This document shows positions 52,261-61,408 of a DNA stretch of 64,000 nucleotides, in pieces; positions within the stretch are counted from its first letter, which is position 1, and each line of letters begins with the position of its first letter. The position numbers were made by a program, and so were the translations under genes. This DNA comes from Anaerococcus rubeinfantis. Its GTDB lineage: Bacteria; Bacillota; Clostridia; Tissierellales; Peptoniphilaceae. Under the pieces are notes generated by a model, which was given only the letters and a program-made list of their open reading frames with translations, ran no database searches and was not told the origin of the DNA. The stretch covers positions 1,698,354 through 1,762,353 of the forward strand of contig NZ_LN913016.1 in assembly GCF_001487145.1 (NCBI RefSeq). Reading direction: 5' to 3'.

Positions 52261-53860
52261 AAAGGTCTTATTTAAAATAAGAAATCTTAAAAAATATTTC
52301 CCAATCAAGAAAAAATCTATCTTTTCTAGGGGAGCAAATGAATATGTCCACGCTAACGAAAATATTTCCATAGATATATTTGAAGGCGAAACCTTTGGTT
52401 TGGTTGGAGAAAGTGGTTGTGGAAAATCTACTTTTGGTAGGACAATCCTACAAATTTATGAACAAACAGAAGGAACAACCCTATATTATGGAACAACTCT
52501 CGATAGACTTGCTCCAGCTTATATGGGAAAAGATATAAAAGATATACCAAAAATATTTCCTTCATATGATGCTGAAGTAGAAAAACTCCATAAGATTTAT
52601 GATGAGCTAGAAAAAACTGATGATGAAGAAAAAAAAGCAGAATTAAACGAAGCTGCTATGCATCAAAGAAGACTTCTCCAAGAAGAATATGAAAATATGA
52701 TGAGAATAGCAGGAGGACTTCTTGCAAGCGACAACTTGTCAGAAATTTCTGCCCTACTTGATGATTATTACAGAAAAATCAAAGAAAGATCCAAAGTTTT
52801 ACTAGATATCAAAAAAATCGAAGAAAAAGACGAAGTAAGGATTAGGGATAAAAAAGAATTAAAAGATGCCATTTTAAACGATCCAAAATACAAGGAACTT
52901 TTGAGTAAAAAAGAAAAACTCGACAAGGAAGTTTTGGAAAAAGAGCAAAAAATAAAGGCAAAAAAAGAAGAATTAAAATCAAAAGAACTCTTTGAAAAAT
53001 TTGAAAGTTTTGTAGATGATGGAATCGACCTATCAAGACTTACAAATGAAGAAATGAGAGAGCTTAGAAAAGATCTTCAAATAATCTTCCAAGATCCTTA
53101 CGGTTCTTTGGATACAAAAATGACAGTTGGAAATATAATTGGAGAAGGAGTTTTGGGCCACGGACTTTTCAAATCAAGAAGTGAAGCAGGCTACAACGAA
53201 TATATCCAAGATGTAATGAACCAATGTGGACTAGCTCCATATTTCATCCACAGATATCCTCACCAATTTTCCGGTGGACAAAGACAAAGAATTGGAATTG
53301 CCAGAGCCCTTGCCTTAAATCCAAAATTTATAGTTTGCGATGAGGCAGTTTCAGCCCTTGACGTTTCAATCCAATCTCAAATTATAAATTTATTGCAAGA
53401 TTTAAAAACAGAATTGAACTTAACCTATCTTTTCATAACCCACGACCTTTCAGTTGTAAAATATATTTCAGATAGGATAGGAGTAATGTATTTGGGAGTT
53501 ATGGTTGAGCTTTCAGATTCAGATAGGATTTTCAAAAATCCACAACACCCTTACACAAAGGCTCTTTTACAAGCAATACCAAGAACTGACGTTGATAAAG
53601 GACAAGAATTACAAACAATCGAAGGAGATATTCCATCAGCCGTAAGGCCACCAAAGGGTTGCCGTTTCCACACAAGATGTAAATATTGTATGGATATATG
53701 CAAACAATTTGAGCCTGAGCTTAAAGAAGTTGAACCAGGCCACTTTGTAGCTTGCCACTTGATGGACGTTTCAGAAGAAACAAAAATGAAAGCCTTCGAA
53801 AAAAACGAAGAAGAAAGACTCAAAAAAGAACACGAATTGGCCAAGGAAGCTAATCTATGA
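52247..53860 (+). CDS. oppF: Oligopeptide ABC transporter ATPase OppF with a ~190-residue helical insertion
   Basis: A 537-residue ATPase (family norm 310-330). Walker A is GESGCGKST (54-62), but the Q-loop segment LQIIFQDPYGSLD only begins at about 277. In normal members the gap is about 50 residues. The extra stretch, about 78-270, is rich in Lys/Glu/Leu and reads as coiled coil (KKEKLDKEVLEKEQKIKAKK). Signature SGGQRQRIG, Walker B FIVCDEAVSALD and ITHDLS are intact, so the enzyme should be active. Cysteines 472, 478, 481 and 485 resemble the oligo_HPY metal cluster. The start at 52247 follows GAGGAGAGA inside oppD. Confidence 0.94.
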   Translation: MENNKKVLFKIRNLKKYFPIKKKSIFSRGANEYVHANENISIDIFEGETFGLVGESGCGKSTFGRTILQIYEQTEGTTLYYGTTLDRLAPAYMGKDIKDIPKIFPSYDAEVEKLHKIYDELEKTDDEEKKAELNEAAMHQRRLLQEEYENMMRIAGGLLASDNLSEISALLDDYYRKIKERSKVLLDIKKIEEKDEVRIRDKKELKDAILNDPKYKELLSKKEKLDKEVLEKEQKIKAKKEELKSKELFEKFESFVDDGIDLSRLTNEEMRELRKDLQIIFQDPYGSLDTKMTVGNIIGEGVLGHGLFKSRSEAGYNEYIQDVMNQCGLAPYFIHRYPHQFSGGQRQRIGIARALALNPKFIVCDEAVSALDVSIQSQIINLLQDLKTELNLTYLFITHDLSVVKYISDRIGVMYLGVMVELSDSDRIFKNPQHPYTKALLQAIPRTDVDKGQELQTIEGDIPSAVRPPKGCRFHTRCKYCMDICKQFEPELKEVEPGHFVACHLMDVSEETKMKAFEKNEEERLKKEHELAKEANL

Positions 53861-54045
53861 AAAGACCAATAGATCCCTTCAAAAATAAAACAAAAGAAGA
53901 AATCTATGAAAAAGAAGAGCTTTTAGAAGAAGATAATCTAGAAAAACACGACAGATTTGCCATGTTTTTGGCAGCAATGAAAGTTTTTTTACCACCAGTG
54001 TTACTAATACTTTTAATATTTACCTCCCTAATATTTTTCTTTTAA
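53857..54045 (+). CDS. Small membrane protein at the end of the opp operon
   Basis: A 62-residue protein with a charged N-terminal half (KTKEEIYEKEELLEEDNLEKHD) and a single membrane helix (about 38-61, VFLPPVLLILLIFTSLIFFF). Its ATG overlaps the oppF stop codon (ATGA), so it is made with the transporter. I do not recognise it. It may be an accessory subunit or regulator of OppBCDF, analogous to the small membrane proteins that modulate other transporters. No terminator is obvious before the glutaredoxin gene. Confidence 0.65.
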   Translation: MKRPIDPFKNKTKEEIYEKEELLEEDNLEKHDRFAMFLAAMKVFLPPVLLILLIFTSLIFFF

Positions 54046-54103
54046 GTTTTAAAAATAAATTTAAGGGTAGAAAAATTATAAGAGGAAAAAGAAAGGAAGT
54101 ATT

Positions 54104-54349
54104 ATGAGTAAATTTGACTTATATTTTAAACCAGAATGTCCATATTGCTTAAAAGTTTTAAACTTTATGCACGAAAATAAAATTGTAGACTTCACATCCT
54201 ACAATGTAAAAGATGGCAGAAGTGGAAAAGAAAACACCAAAGAATTAATAGAGCTTGGTGGCAAAGATCAAATTCCATTTATGGTATTTGGCGATAAAAA
54301 AATGTATGAATCTGACGATATTATCGAATATCTAAAAGAAAATTATTAA
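54104..54349 (+). CDS. Glutaredoxin-like protein
   Basis: An 81-residue thioredoxin-fold protein with the active site CPYC (about 11-14, in FKPECPYCLKVLNFMHENKI), the cis-proline region QIPFMVFGDK and a C-terminal ESDDIIEYLKENY. It reduces small disulfides or glutathione/other thiol adducts; the low-molecular-weight thiol of this organism is unknown. AGGAAG precedes the ATG. It lies 58 bases after the small opp-operon gene and ends in a clear terminator. Confidence 0.88.
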   Translation: MSKFDLYFKPECPYCLKVLNFMHENKIVDFTSYNVKDGRSGKENTKELIELGGKDQIPFMVFGDKKMYESDDIIEYLKENY

Positions 54350-54354
54350 AACAA

Positions 54355-54383
54355 AGCCAGTAGGAAGTCCTGCTGGTTTTTTT
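54355..54383 (+). terminator. Terminator after the glutaredoxin gene
   Basis: CCAGTAGG and CCTGCTGG pair (one G-U) around AAGT, followed by seven T. The next gene starts 12 bases later. Confidence 0.88.
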
Positions 54384-54394
54384 GTGAGGGAAAA

Positions 54395-54778
54395 ATGAAA
54401 AAATTACAATATAAAGACGGAAAAATTTTTGAAAATGAAAGAATGACCTATAAACTAGAAGGTAAGTACAATGTATTGCGTCCTAGTGGAAAATTAGTAG
54501 CAAGATTTAAAATAAAAAACTTATTTAGCCTAAGAGGAAAAAAACAAGCTGTAATAGGAAATCTAAAAATAGAAAAAATGAAAGATGAGCCTATAAGCGA
54601 GGCAAAAATCATAAACAGGCAAATGAAACTAATAAGCCACGAAAATTTAATCTCATTAATAAAAGACGATGAATTTCTAGCAAGCTTTGATTTTGAAAAT
54701 AACAAAATAGAAGTAGCAGAAGACGAAGGACTTGTAGTAAGTATATTTTTTGCAATGAAAAAATTAGAAGAAAATTAA
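54395..54778 (+). CDS. Hypothetical protein (127 residues)
   Basis: A small soluble basic protein I do not recognise. It begins MKKLQYKDGKIFENERMTYKLEGKY and is predicted beta-rich in the first 60 residues, with helices towards LISHENLISLIKDDEF and VVSIFFAMKKLEEN. The alternating hydrophobic pattern in the first part (YNVLRPSGKLVARFKIKNLF) recalls tubby-like or LURP-one folds, but this is only an impression. GTGAGGG precedes the start. It begins right after the glutaredoxin terminator and precedes two family A repeats. Confidence 0.6.
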   Translation: MKKLQYKDGKIFENERMTYKLEGKYNVLRPSGKLVARFKIKNLFSLRGKKQAVIGNLKIEKMKDEPISEAKIINRQMKLISHENLISLIKDDEFLASFDFENNKIEVAEDEGLVVSIFFAMKKLEEN

Positions 54779-54808
54779 AAATTATAAATTAAGCTTAAAG
54801 CACAATTT

Positions 54809-54907
54809 CCATATCGACCGAATGCAATGAGTGGAGAGATCTCATGAATTTAGTTAATAGAAAGATAAAAGTAAAATAAGAGATCTCTCGACTACGCTCG
54901 AGATGTG
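54809..54907. repeat. Family A palindromic repeat
   Basis: 99 bases beginning CCATATCGACC and ending CTCGAGATGTG. The inner arms are GTGGAGAGATCTCATGAATT and GAGATCTCTCGACTACGCTCGAG. The inner sequence strongly resembles that of the element at 55122-55223. Confidence 0.85.
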
Positions 54908-55121
54908 TTTAGCTTCGTTTTGACATATAATTTAATTTATTTAATTAAATAAAAAAATAATAAATTTTAATATATCCTTATCTTCTATATTAATAAAAAT
55001 AAATAAATTTAATCTAGCTTAATAAAAAATCAATAGATAGAAAAATAAATATAAAAACTCAAGCAATAAAATTATAAAAACATAAATTAAGAACTTCAGC
55101 AATTAAATAAATCAAAAAACC

Positions 55122-55223
55122 ACCCATCTCGACCGACTGTAGGGAGTGGAGAGATCTCATGAATTACATAAATAAAGATACAATAGTAAACTAAGAGATC
55201 TCTCGACTAGGCTCGAGATGGGT
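55122..55223. repeat. Family A palindromic repeat, best-preserved copy
   Basis: 102 bases with ends ACCCATCTCGACC and GGCTCGAGATGGGT. Within it are GTGGAGAGATCTCATGAATT and GAGATCTCTCGACTAGGCTCGAG. Each end can fold alone (TCTCGA with TCGAGA) and the two ends can fold with each other. Between this and the element at 54809 lies about 200 bases of plain AT-rich DNA. Confidence 0.88.
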
Positions 55224-55302
55224 TTAACTTCGTTTTTAAATTTTAAATAATATATTTTTCTAAATACATCATATTTCTTTAAATTCTACTTTATTTCAAT
55301 CA

Positions 55303-55328
55303 TAAAAAAAGAACTCAAAATTGAGTCC
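55303..55328 (-). terminator. Terminator of the TM2-domain gene
   Basis: On the minus strand GGACTCAA pairs with TTGAGTTC around TT, followed by seven T, immediately after the stop codon. Confidence 0.85.
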
Positions 55329-55811
55329 TTATACATATATTTCCCCATATTCATCAGAAGGTTTTGTAAGGGCGATTATAAATTCTACGAAGGCAATTAT
55401 AGCAGGAATAAAAGTCCAAGAAAAAATCAAATATAAAATTCCTGTGCCGATTTTTCCAGAATAAAATTTGTGGCCACCAAAGCCACCCAAGAAAAATGCC
55501 AAAAGAACATAGGCAAGTTTATTTACCTTCTTTTTATTTTGAATACTAGTATTTATATAATAATTGTTGGTAACCTTGCTCCTGTCATCCGGCACATTTT
55601 TTCCAAAATCATAATCAGGAGTACTTTCTTTTTCAACAATATTTTTCTCTTTTATTTTACTTACCAAATATCCCTTATCGTCCTTAAAAACTTTGACCCT
55701 ATCTCCTATTTGTGGAAGAAAATTTATATCAGATAAATTAACCCTAACAACAGACCCATCATCCATACCGACAACTATACTGTCAATTTCAATTTTAATA
55801 ATTTCGCCCAT
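55329..55811 (-). CDS. TM2-domain membrane protein
   Basis: A 160-residue protein. Residues 1-58 form a small beta-rich domain (MGEIIKIEIDSIVVGMDDGSVVRV, with GDRVKVFKDDKGYLVSKI), and a hydrophilic linker follows. The TM2 domain (about 97-155, KLAYVLLAFFLGGFGGHKFYSGKIGTGILYLIFSW) has two membrane helices joined by the conserved GGHKFY loop. Its function is unknown; TM2 proteins occur widely in bacteria. GGAGG lies before the ATG. It is a single gene on the minus strand, opposite to most neighbours. Confidence 0.88.
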   Translation of the reverse strand: MGEIIKIEIDSIVVGMDDGSVVRVNLSDINFLPQIGDRVKVFKDDKGYLVSKIKEKNIVEKESTPDYDFGKNVPDDRSKVTNNYYINTSIQNKKKVNKLAYVLLAFFLGGFGGHKFYSGKIGTGILYLIFSWTFIPAIIAFVEFIIALTKPSDEYGEIYV

Positions 55812-55956
55812 AATTCCTCCTTATTTTCTATAATTATATCATTATTTATAAGAAAAAATAAAAATAAAAGAAAATATAGGAAAAATTCCCCCAAGTTGCC
55901 CTATAGTTGCTAGCTTTTTTTGAAAAAATCTTTAAAATAATAGAAAAGGAGGATTT

Positions 55957-56457
55957 ATGATTGGAGAAAAAATTAAAAATAAAAGAAAAGAATTAAATTT
56001 AACCCAAGAATATTTGGCAAAAGAATTAAATATTTCAAGACAAGCTGTATCTAAATGGGAAAAAGGAATAAGCGAGCCTTCCATGGAAAATCTTGTGAAA
56101 TTATCTGAAATTTTTGGGGTAGATATAAAATATTTTAAAAATAATGATGATAAAGAAAACGAATCTCTTTTTTCAAAAATTTTTTGGGATTTTTTATATG
56201 CAGCTATAGGCCTTGTTTTTTATTTAATTTATTATTTTGGAATAATGGAAAAAGTCTTAAACAAAGACCCAAAAGAAATGCCCTTTTTAATAATTACAAT
56301 TTTTCTATCCTTTTCAGTAATAGCCTTTCCTCAAGCTATAAAGAATATGGGAAACAAGCTAGAAAAAATAGATTATTTCACCTTTTCAAAATTAGTCTTG
56401 CCAGTAATTTTTATAATTTCACCTTTTATTGTTTTTTATTATATTTTTAAAAATTAA
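55957..56457 (+). CDS. Membrane-linked XRE-family regulator
   Basis: A 166-residue protein with an N-terminal Cro/CI helix-turn-helix (about 6-60, GEKIKNKRKELNLTQEYLAKELNISRQAVSKWEKG-like) and three membrane helices (about 76-96, 107-126, 141-164). Such HTH-plus-membrane proteins are common in Firmicutes and their signal is generally unknown. AAAGGAGG precedes the ATG. It neighbours the type III restriction genes but is transcribed towards them; the hairpin at 56482-56522 separates the two. Confidence 0.85.
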   Translation: MIGEKIKNKRKELNLTQEYLAKELNISRQAVSKWEKGISEPSMENLVKLSEIFGVDIKYFKNNDDKENESLFSKIFWDFLYAAIGLVFYLIYYFGIMEKVLNKDPKEMPFLIITIFLSFSVIAFPQAIKNMGNKLEKIDYFTFSKLVLPVIFIISPFIVFYYIFKN

Positions 56458-56481
56458 GGATAAACTTTAATTTTTAAATTT

Positions 56482-56522
56482 AAAAGGCGATTGCAAACTT
56501 ATAATCATATTTTGCAATCGCC
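56482..56522. terminator. Terminator between the XRE gene and res
   Basis: GGCGATTGCAAA and TTTGCAATCGCC are a perfect 12-base inverted repeat with a 13-base loop. The T run (CCTTTT) is on the minus strand, so it mainly ends the mod-res operon. Confidence 0.85.
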
Positions 56523-56528
56523 AAAATC

Positions 56529-59492
56529 TTACCTATCTAATTCATTAATCATAGCTACAATATCATCATTTTTTAATTGCTTTTTAAAGACAACATTGAT
56601 TCCATTTTCTTTCATTGTTTCAAAAAATTTCTCAGCCGATTTTATACGGATTTTTTCATCATATCTTAAAGATTTTTCGTCTTCCATATCCTTGGTTTCT
56701 ACAATAAAATTAATCTGTTTAGCTCCATCCTTTGAATCAATAACATACATAAAATCTGGGCTTGTTGTTCCCCCATTAAATAAAGGAATTTGAATTGATC
56801 TTCTTGGAATTTTTCCAAAAACTCTAACTTTTTCAATATCACTTTTAAGTAGAGTGTCTTTTTCTTTATCACTGTCATAAATAACAGCATCATAAAGAAA
56901 TCTTTTTGGAATATCGATATTTTCGTCCCTATAAACTCCCAAAACTCCCTGAACCAATTCGTCCAAAACATTTCCATTTTTGTCTGTTAAGCTTGTTTCT
57001 TTAACATCAATATTAAGAGCCTTATAAGAAAAATTCTTTATGAGCTTTTCATCAAGCCACTTATTAAATTCATTTCCTATCAAATTAATAGAAAGCTTTG
57101 AAAATAATCTATCATCAATATTACCCTTGTCTTTATTAAACTTGCATAAAGTTTTGTGAATAGTTTTTATACTCAAGCCAGTTTTCTTGTTAACTTCTTT
57201 TAAAAATTCATTATAAGGAAGTTTATCTTTAGTGACAAAATAATTTGCCATATTTTCTCTCAAAACAATTCGCCCATCTTCTTTTTCAGTTCTTTTTGAA
57301 ATTATTTCAACATTAGTATCCATGTAAATATCTTTTTCTAAAATTTTATAAAAAGCATCTTCTAATTCATTTTCTGGAATTTCTTCAAACTTTAAAAAGT
57401 ATTTTTGATTAACCGTCTTCCACAAGCCTTTAATCTCTGAAAATTTATCCTTACGAATTTTTACATAGGCTTTCTTTTTGTTACCATCTATAAGCTTGTT
57501 AGGCTTCAAATTATTAATAGCTTCAGGATAATCTTCATATAGCTTAGATAAATTTTCAAGATTTATCTCGCCCTTACGGTTGATGTATTTTTTAGATAAC
57601 ATATCAATAAAAATATCATCTTCAGAAATTGCTCTCAATTTAGAGATTTTTGGAAGAATTGAATTAATATTAGAAATTTTATTTGGCGTATCACTATTTA
57701 TTTCTCCGAGCAATTTATTTGCAAAATCTTTTTCAGAATAATCAATTAAGTATCTCAAATAAAATTGCTCATCAGAAATCCTATAACCATTTTCATTTAC
57801 AGGTAGCCTCAATCCCCTGCCGACTTCTTGAAGTTTGCTAGTTTCTGAACCCGAAGATCTTAATTTTACAATTTGAAAAACATTTGGGTTGTCCCAGCCT
57901 TCTTTTAAAGTCCATTTTGAGAAAATAAATCTTAAAGTATTCCATTTTTTATCATCACTTTTAAAATTTAAAAGAAATTCCTTGTCCCTTAAAATCTTAT
58001 CAACTTCATTTTTGATATCTTCTTCAGAAGTAGAATTATCCTCGCTAAAATAACCCCCGCTTGTCTTGGATATATCACAAAGAGAACTTTCCAAAAAAGA
58101 TTTATATTCCAAAAGTCTCTCGTCACTATCATCCTTTATATTTTGGATTTCTTTTTTAATATGGTCCTCTAGCATTTTTTCAAACTTAAGCCTTAAATGA
58201 CCTGCCTTTCCATCTTCATCACGAAAAGATCGAACAGAATCAATAAAAAATAAGGATAGGGTTTTTATCTTGTCTTTTCTTAAAAAATTATTCTTTTCAG
58301 TTTCAAAATGGTTGATGATAGCTTGTCTTAACATCATTTCCTGATAAGTTTCAGTATAAATTCCTCCATAAATAATATCGCCCTTTGATAGAACTTGACC
58401 ATTAGACAATGTTACACCGCGATTAATATTTTCATCATTAGTTTTTCCAATTTCTTCAACAAAAATACCAGAAAATTCCTCACCCAAAACAGAAAGACTA
58501 TCTAATTTTGCAAGCTGTTCAACTTTTTTTGTTTTTTCATCACGAATATAGCAAAGCTTTGGATTTTGTTTGAAATCCATTAGCTTAAATTTTGTATCAT
58601 TTTCCTTTTCAGCATCAATCATAAAAGTTTCCACGCCCTTAACCAAATTTTGATTAAATGCTTGGCTAGAACCCAAATTAAAAATCAAATTATTAAAGTC
58701 TTTTTCCTTTGACTTTTTCTTTTCAGGAAAAGTTGCACCAAAACGAATAATACATTGAGGATTAATTTCTTTTATCAAAGCTTTATAAGCCTTATTTTCT
58801 TTTTTAAACCTGTGAGGCTCATCAATGATTACAATAGGTCTTGTAGCTTTGATTGCTCCATAAGGTTGGGTAAAATTTCCCATCAAAGTTTGATCATAAT
58901 CATCTTTTTCCATAGTTGCCTTTGACAAAAGCATGCCAGAGCTTAACAATAAAACAGAAAACCTATTTTTTTGGATATTTGTTCCACGCACATATTCAGA
59001 TACAGCATAAGGAAAATTTTTGCGACCACTTTTATTGTTTTGAGCTTCCAAAACAGAAAGATCCAAAGATTTATTAGGATAAAGATCCGAAAAATGTCTT
59101 CTGCTATAATCCGCCGCCATGAAACTTTTTGCCCCCTCTCTAATAGGAGTAGAAGGAACAAGGACAACAAATTTATTAAAACCATATCTTTGATTTAGCT
59201 CATACATCATTCTTGTATAGCAATAAGTTTTTCCAGTACCAGTTTCCATTCGAATATCAAGGCCCAAATAATTTTCATCATCAGACCCCCTCCATTCATT
59301 TGGAATAGCCTGTAAATTTTCATATCCTTGCCATAAAGTTTCAATATTTTCCCTGATTTTTTTATCATTCAAATCAATCAGAGGATTAGAATAAGGATTC
59401 TTGCTGTCAAAAATTCTAATATCATCAAAAACTTTTACAACAGACTTCAAAAAATCTTCTTGGTGGGGAAGAATAGTAAGTTCAATACCCAT
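56529..59492 (-). CDS. Type III restriction enzyme, Res (helicase-nuclease) subunit
   Basis: A 987-residue subunit. The DEAD/DEAH-like helicase has Walker A METGTGKT (82-89), the DEPH box at 224-227, and a motif VI-type QEVGRGLRLPV. The C-terminal PD-(D/E)xK nuclease is visible as SPDFMYVI (PD at 912-913) and VETK (Glu932, Lys934). All catalytic elements look intact. Together with Mod it cleaves DNA carrying two inversely oriented unmethylated sites. It starts two bases after the mod stop codon and is the last gene before the terminator. Confidence 0.95.
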   Translation of the reverse strand: MGIELTILPHQEDFLKSVVKVFDDIRIFDSKNPYSNPLIDLNDKKIRENIETLWQGYENLQAIPNEWRGSDDENYLGLDIRMETGTGKTYCYTRMMYELNQRYGFNKFVVLVPSTPIREGAKSFMAADYSRRHFSDLYPNKSLDLSVLEAQNNKSGRKNFPYAVSEYVRGTNIQKNRFSVLLLSSGMLLSKATMEKDDYDQTLMGNFTQPYGAIKATRPIVIIDEPHRFKKENKAYKALIKEINPQCIIRFGATFPEKKKSKEKDFNNLIFNLGSSQAFNQNLVKGVETFMIDAEKENDTKFKLMDFKQNPKLCYIRDEKTKKVEQLAKLDSLSVLGEEFSGIFVEEIGKTNDENINRGVTLSNGQVLSKGDIIYGGIYTETYQEMMLRQAIINHFETEKNNFLRKDKIKTLSLFFIDSVRSFRDEDGKAGHLRLKFEKMLEDHIKKEIQNIKDDSDERLLEYKSFLESSLCDISKTSGGYFSEDNSTSEEDIKNEVDKILRDKEFLLNFKSDDKKWNTLRFIFSKWTLKEGWDNPNVFQIVKLRSSGSETSKLQEVGRGLRLPVNENGYRISDEQFYLRYLIDYSEKDFANKLLGEINSDTPNKISNINSILPKISKLRAISEDDIFIDMLSKKYINRKGEINLENLSKLYEDYPEAINNLKPNKLIDGNKKKAYVKIRKDKFSEIKGLWKTVNQKYFLKFEEIPENELEDAFYKILEKDIYMDTNVEIISKRTEKEDGRIVLRENMANYFVTKDKLPYNEFLKEVNKKTGLSIKTIHKTLCKFNKDKGNIDDRLFSKLSINLIGNEFNKWLDEKLIKNFSYKALNIDVKETSLTDKNGNVLDELVQGVLGVYRDENIDIPKRFLYDAVIYDSDKEKDTLLKSDIEKVRVFGKIPRRSIQIPLFNGGTTSPDFMYVIDSKDGAKQINFIVETKDMEDEKSLRYDEKIRIKSAEKFFETMKENGINVVFKKQLKNDDIVAMINELDR

Positions 59493-59494
59493 AA

Positions 59495-61408
59495 CTAAAA
59501 CCTCTCAATCAAGCTTACATTTTTGTTATTTCTAAGAACATTCAAATTTGTTCTAAGCTCTTGAAGAACACTAAAATCAATAGAATGAAGATAAACAACA
59601 ATCCTATTTATAATAAGACTATCATCTTCTATCCTTCTAATAAGCTCCATTACATCACTTGAACACAAACCGGAATCAATAATATAAAGAGATTTTCCAA
59701 TCAAATTCGCCCTATATTCATCCAAAACATAATCATCAGAAGATTGAGATAAACCATACCCATCCTCATTTAACCAAGTAGACAAAATATTTTCCTTGCC
59801 ACTTGCATGGTCATTATCAAAAATTGAAACCATATCATCATTTAGAAAATCAAGTTGATCAGAAAACTCCTCCAACTCGTCCAAAGTTTTTTCCATAGGT
59901 TTTTCAAGATAGAAAAGCTTAAAACCATAATCAATATCAGCACCAGTTTCATTTTTAATTTTTTTACCGGCCCTTTTGATTCTTTCCCTTCCGATTTCAT
60001 CAATAGTTTTATATCCAGCCTTAAAAGCAGCCTTCTTTTTATCAATTTTTTCAGGAATTTGAACCATAATATATTTACGCTTTCCACCATCTTCAGCATT
60101 TAATTGCATAACAGCATCAGCAGTTGTGGCGGAGCCAGAGAAGAAGTCTAGAGTGATTGATTCTTTATTACTTCCAGATTGTATTAGCTTATTAATTAAT
60201 TTAACTGGTTTTGGAAACTCAAATACATCATTATTAAATAAATTTCTTATTTCTTTTGACGAATTTTGCGATGTTCCTACCTTGCTAATGTCAATAGAGT
60301 AATCAAAATTAACATCTTCTATAAGCGTTGGTAATGTAGCACCATTTCTAACATCTGATAAAAATTTTTTTTGATAAGGAGTTCTATTTTTGCCTCTAAA
60401 AACAATTCTGTGGTCTCTTAATAATTCGTCCATTTTTTCAGAATTATATAACCAACATTTATTTTTTGGAGGTAAGTGCTTTTCTCCTGTCAAGGGGTCT
60501 ATTATGGGATACACACAACTTTCAACTAATCTTCCTCCCTTTCCATTTCCAGACAAGTCAGCATAATCCCATTTTCCTCGGGGATCATTATCCGGATTTT
60601 TGTAATTAGAGTCCATTTTTGCAGTTCTCTTTTGTAAATTTAAAACATGATTCAATATATTTTTTGAGTATAAAAATACATATTCATGATTTTTTCCAAT
60701 TATTCTATCATTAGGAGGAGTAGTTCGTCTTTTCCATATTAATGTCTCGACATAATTCTCTTCCCCAAAAATCTCATCACAAATTAATTTTAAATTAGCT
60801 TGTTCATTATCATCAATAGAAATAAAAATAACCCCATCATCAGACAACAAGTCCCTTGCCAACAAAAGTCTAGGATAGATAAAAGTAAGCCAAGCCGAGT
60901 GGGTACTTTTGCCAGAAAGGTTTAAAATTCTTTCCGCCTCTTCTTCCATGATGCCAATAGTTCTTGCAAGTTCTTCACTGTAAAAATTAAAATTATCAGG
61001 ATAAACAAAACCGTCAGAGCCTGTATTGTATGGAGGATCGATATAAATACATTTTATTTTCCCACTATATGATCCCAACAAATGTTTTAGGGCGTCTATA
61101 TTGTCCCCAACTATATAGAGATTTTCGCTGTTTTTATTTTCATCCTTTTCATTATGTTTTAAATCTGGAGAAATATAAGTTTCGCTTTCCAAAGAACTCA
61201 AGTATTTAGCATAAGATTTTCCCAAAAATTCAAGACCATAACCTTCCTTTGAAAATTCGATTTCCTCTTCTTTCAAAAAATCTTTGAAATTATCAATTCT
61301 AAATTCACCATCTTTGGTAAAAAATTGTGGAAATTCTTTTTTTAATTTTTCCATCTCCCTGCTATTGGGTTTTTTATCTTTATTACTTTTAAGATTTTTA
61401 CCAATCAT
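59495..61408 (-). CDS. Type III restriction-modification methyltransferase, Mod subunit
   Basis: A 637-residue N6-adenine methyltransferase of the beta class. The catalytic DPPY lies at 124-127 (IYIDPPYNTGSDGF), the target recognition domain occupies the middle, and the SAM-binding DFFSGSATTADAV lies at 421-433. This motif order is characteristic of type III Mod. It methylates one strand of an asymmetric site and directs Res. The start at 61408 follows GGAGG. No simple repeat tract that could cause phase variation was found in its 5' region. Confidence 0.94.
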   Translation of the reverse strand: MIGKNLKSNKDKKPNSREMEKLKKEFPQFFTKDGEFRIDNFKDFLKEEEIEFSKEGYGLEFLGKSYAKYLSSLESETYISPDLKHNEKDENKNSENLYIVGDNIDALKHLLGSYSGKIKCIYIDPPYNTGSDGFVYPDNFNFYSEELARTIGIMEEEAERILNLSGKSTHSAWLTFIYPRLLLARDLLSDDGVIFISIDDNEQANLKLICDEIFGEENYVETLIWKRRTTPPNDRIIGKNHEYVFLYSKNILNHVLNLQKRTAKMDSNYKNPDNDPRGKWDYADLSGNGKGGRLVESCVYPIIDPLTGEKHLPPKNKCWLYNSEKMDELLRDHRIVFRGKNRTPYQKKFLSDVRNGATLPTLIEDVNFDYSIDISKVGTSQNSSKEIRNLFNNDVFEFPKPVKLINKLIQSGSNKESITLDFFSGSATTADAVMQLNAEDGGKRKYIMVQIPEKIDKKKAAFKAGYKTIDEIGRERIKRAGKKIKNETGADIDYGFKLFYLEKPMEKTLDELEEFSDQLDFLNDDMVSIFDNDHASGKENILSTWLNEDGYGLSQSSDDYVLDEYRANLIGKSLYIIDSGLCSSDVMELIRRIEDDSLIINRIVVYLHSIDFSVLQELRTNLNVLRNNKNVSLIERF

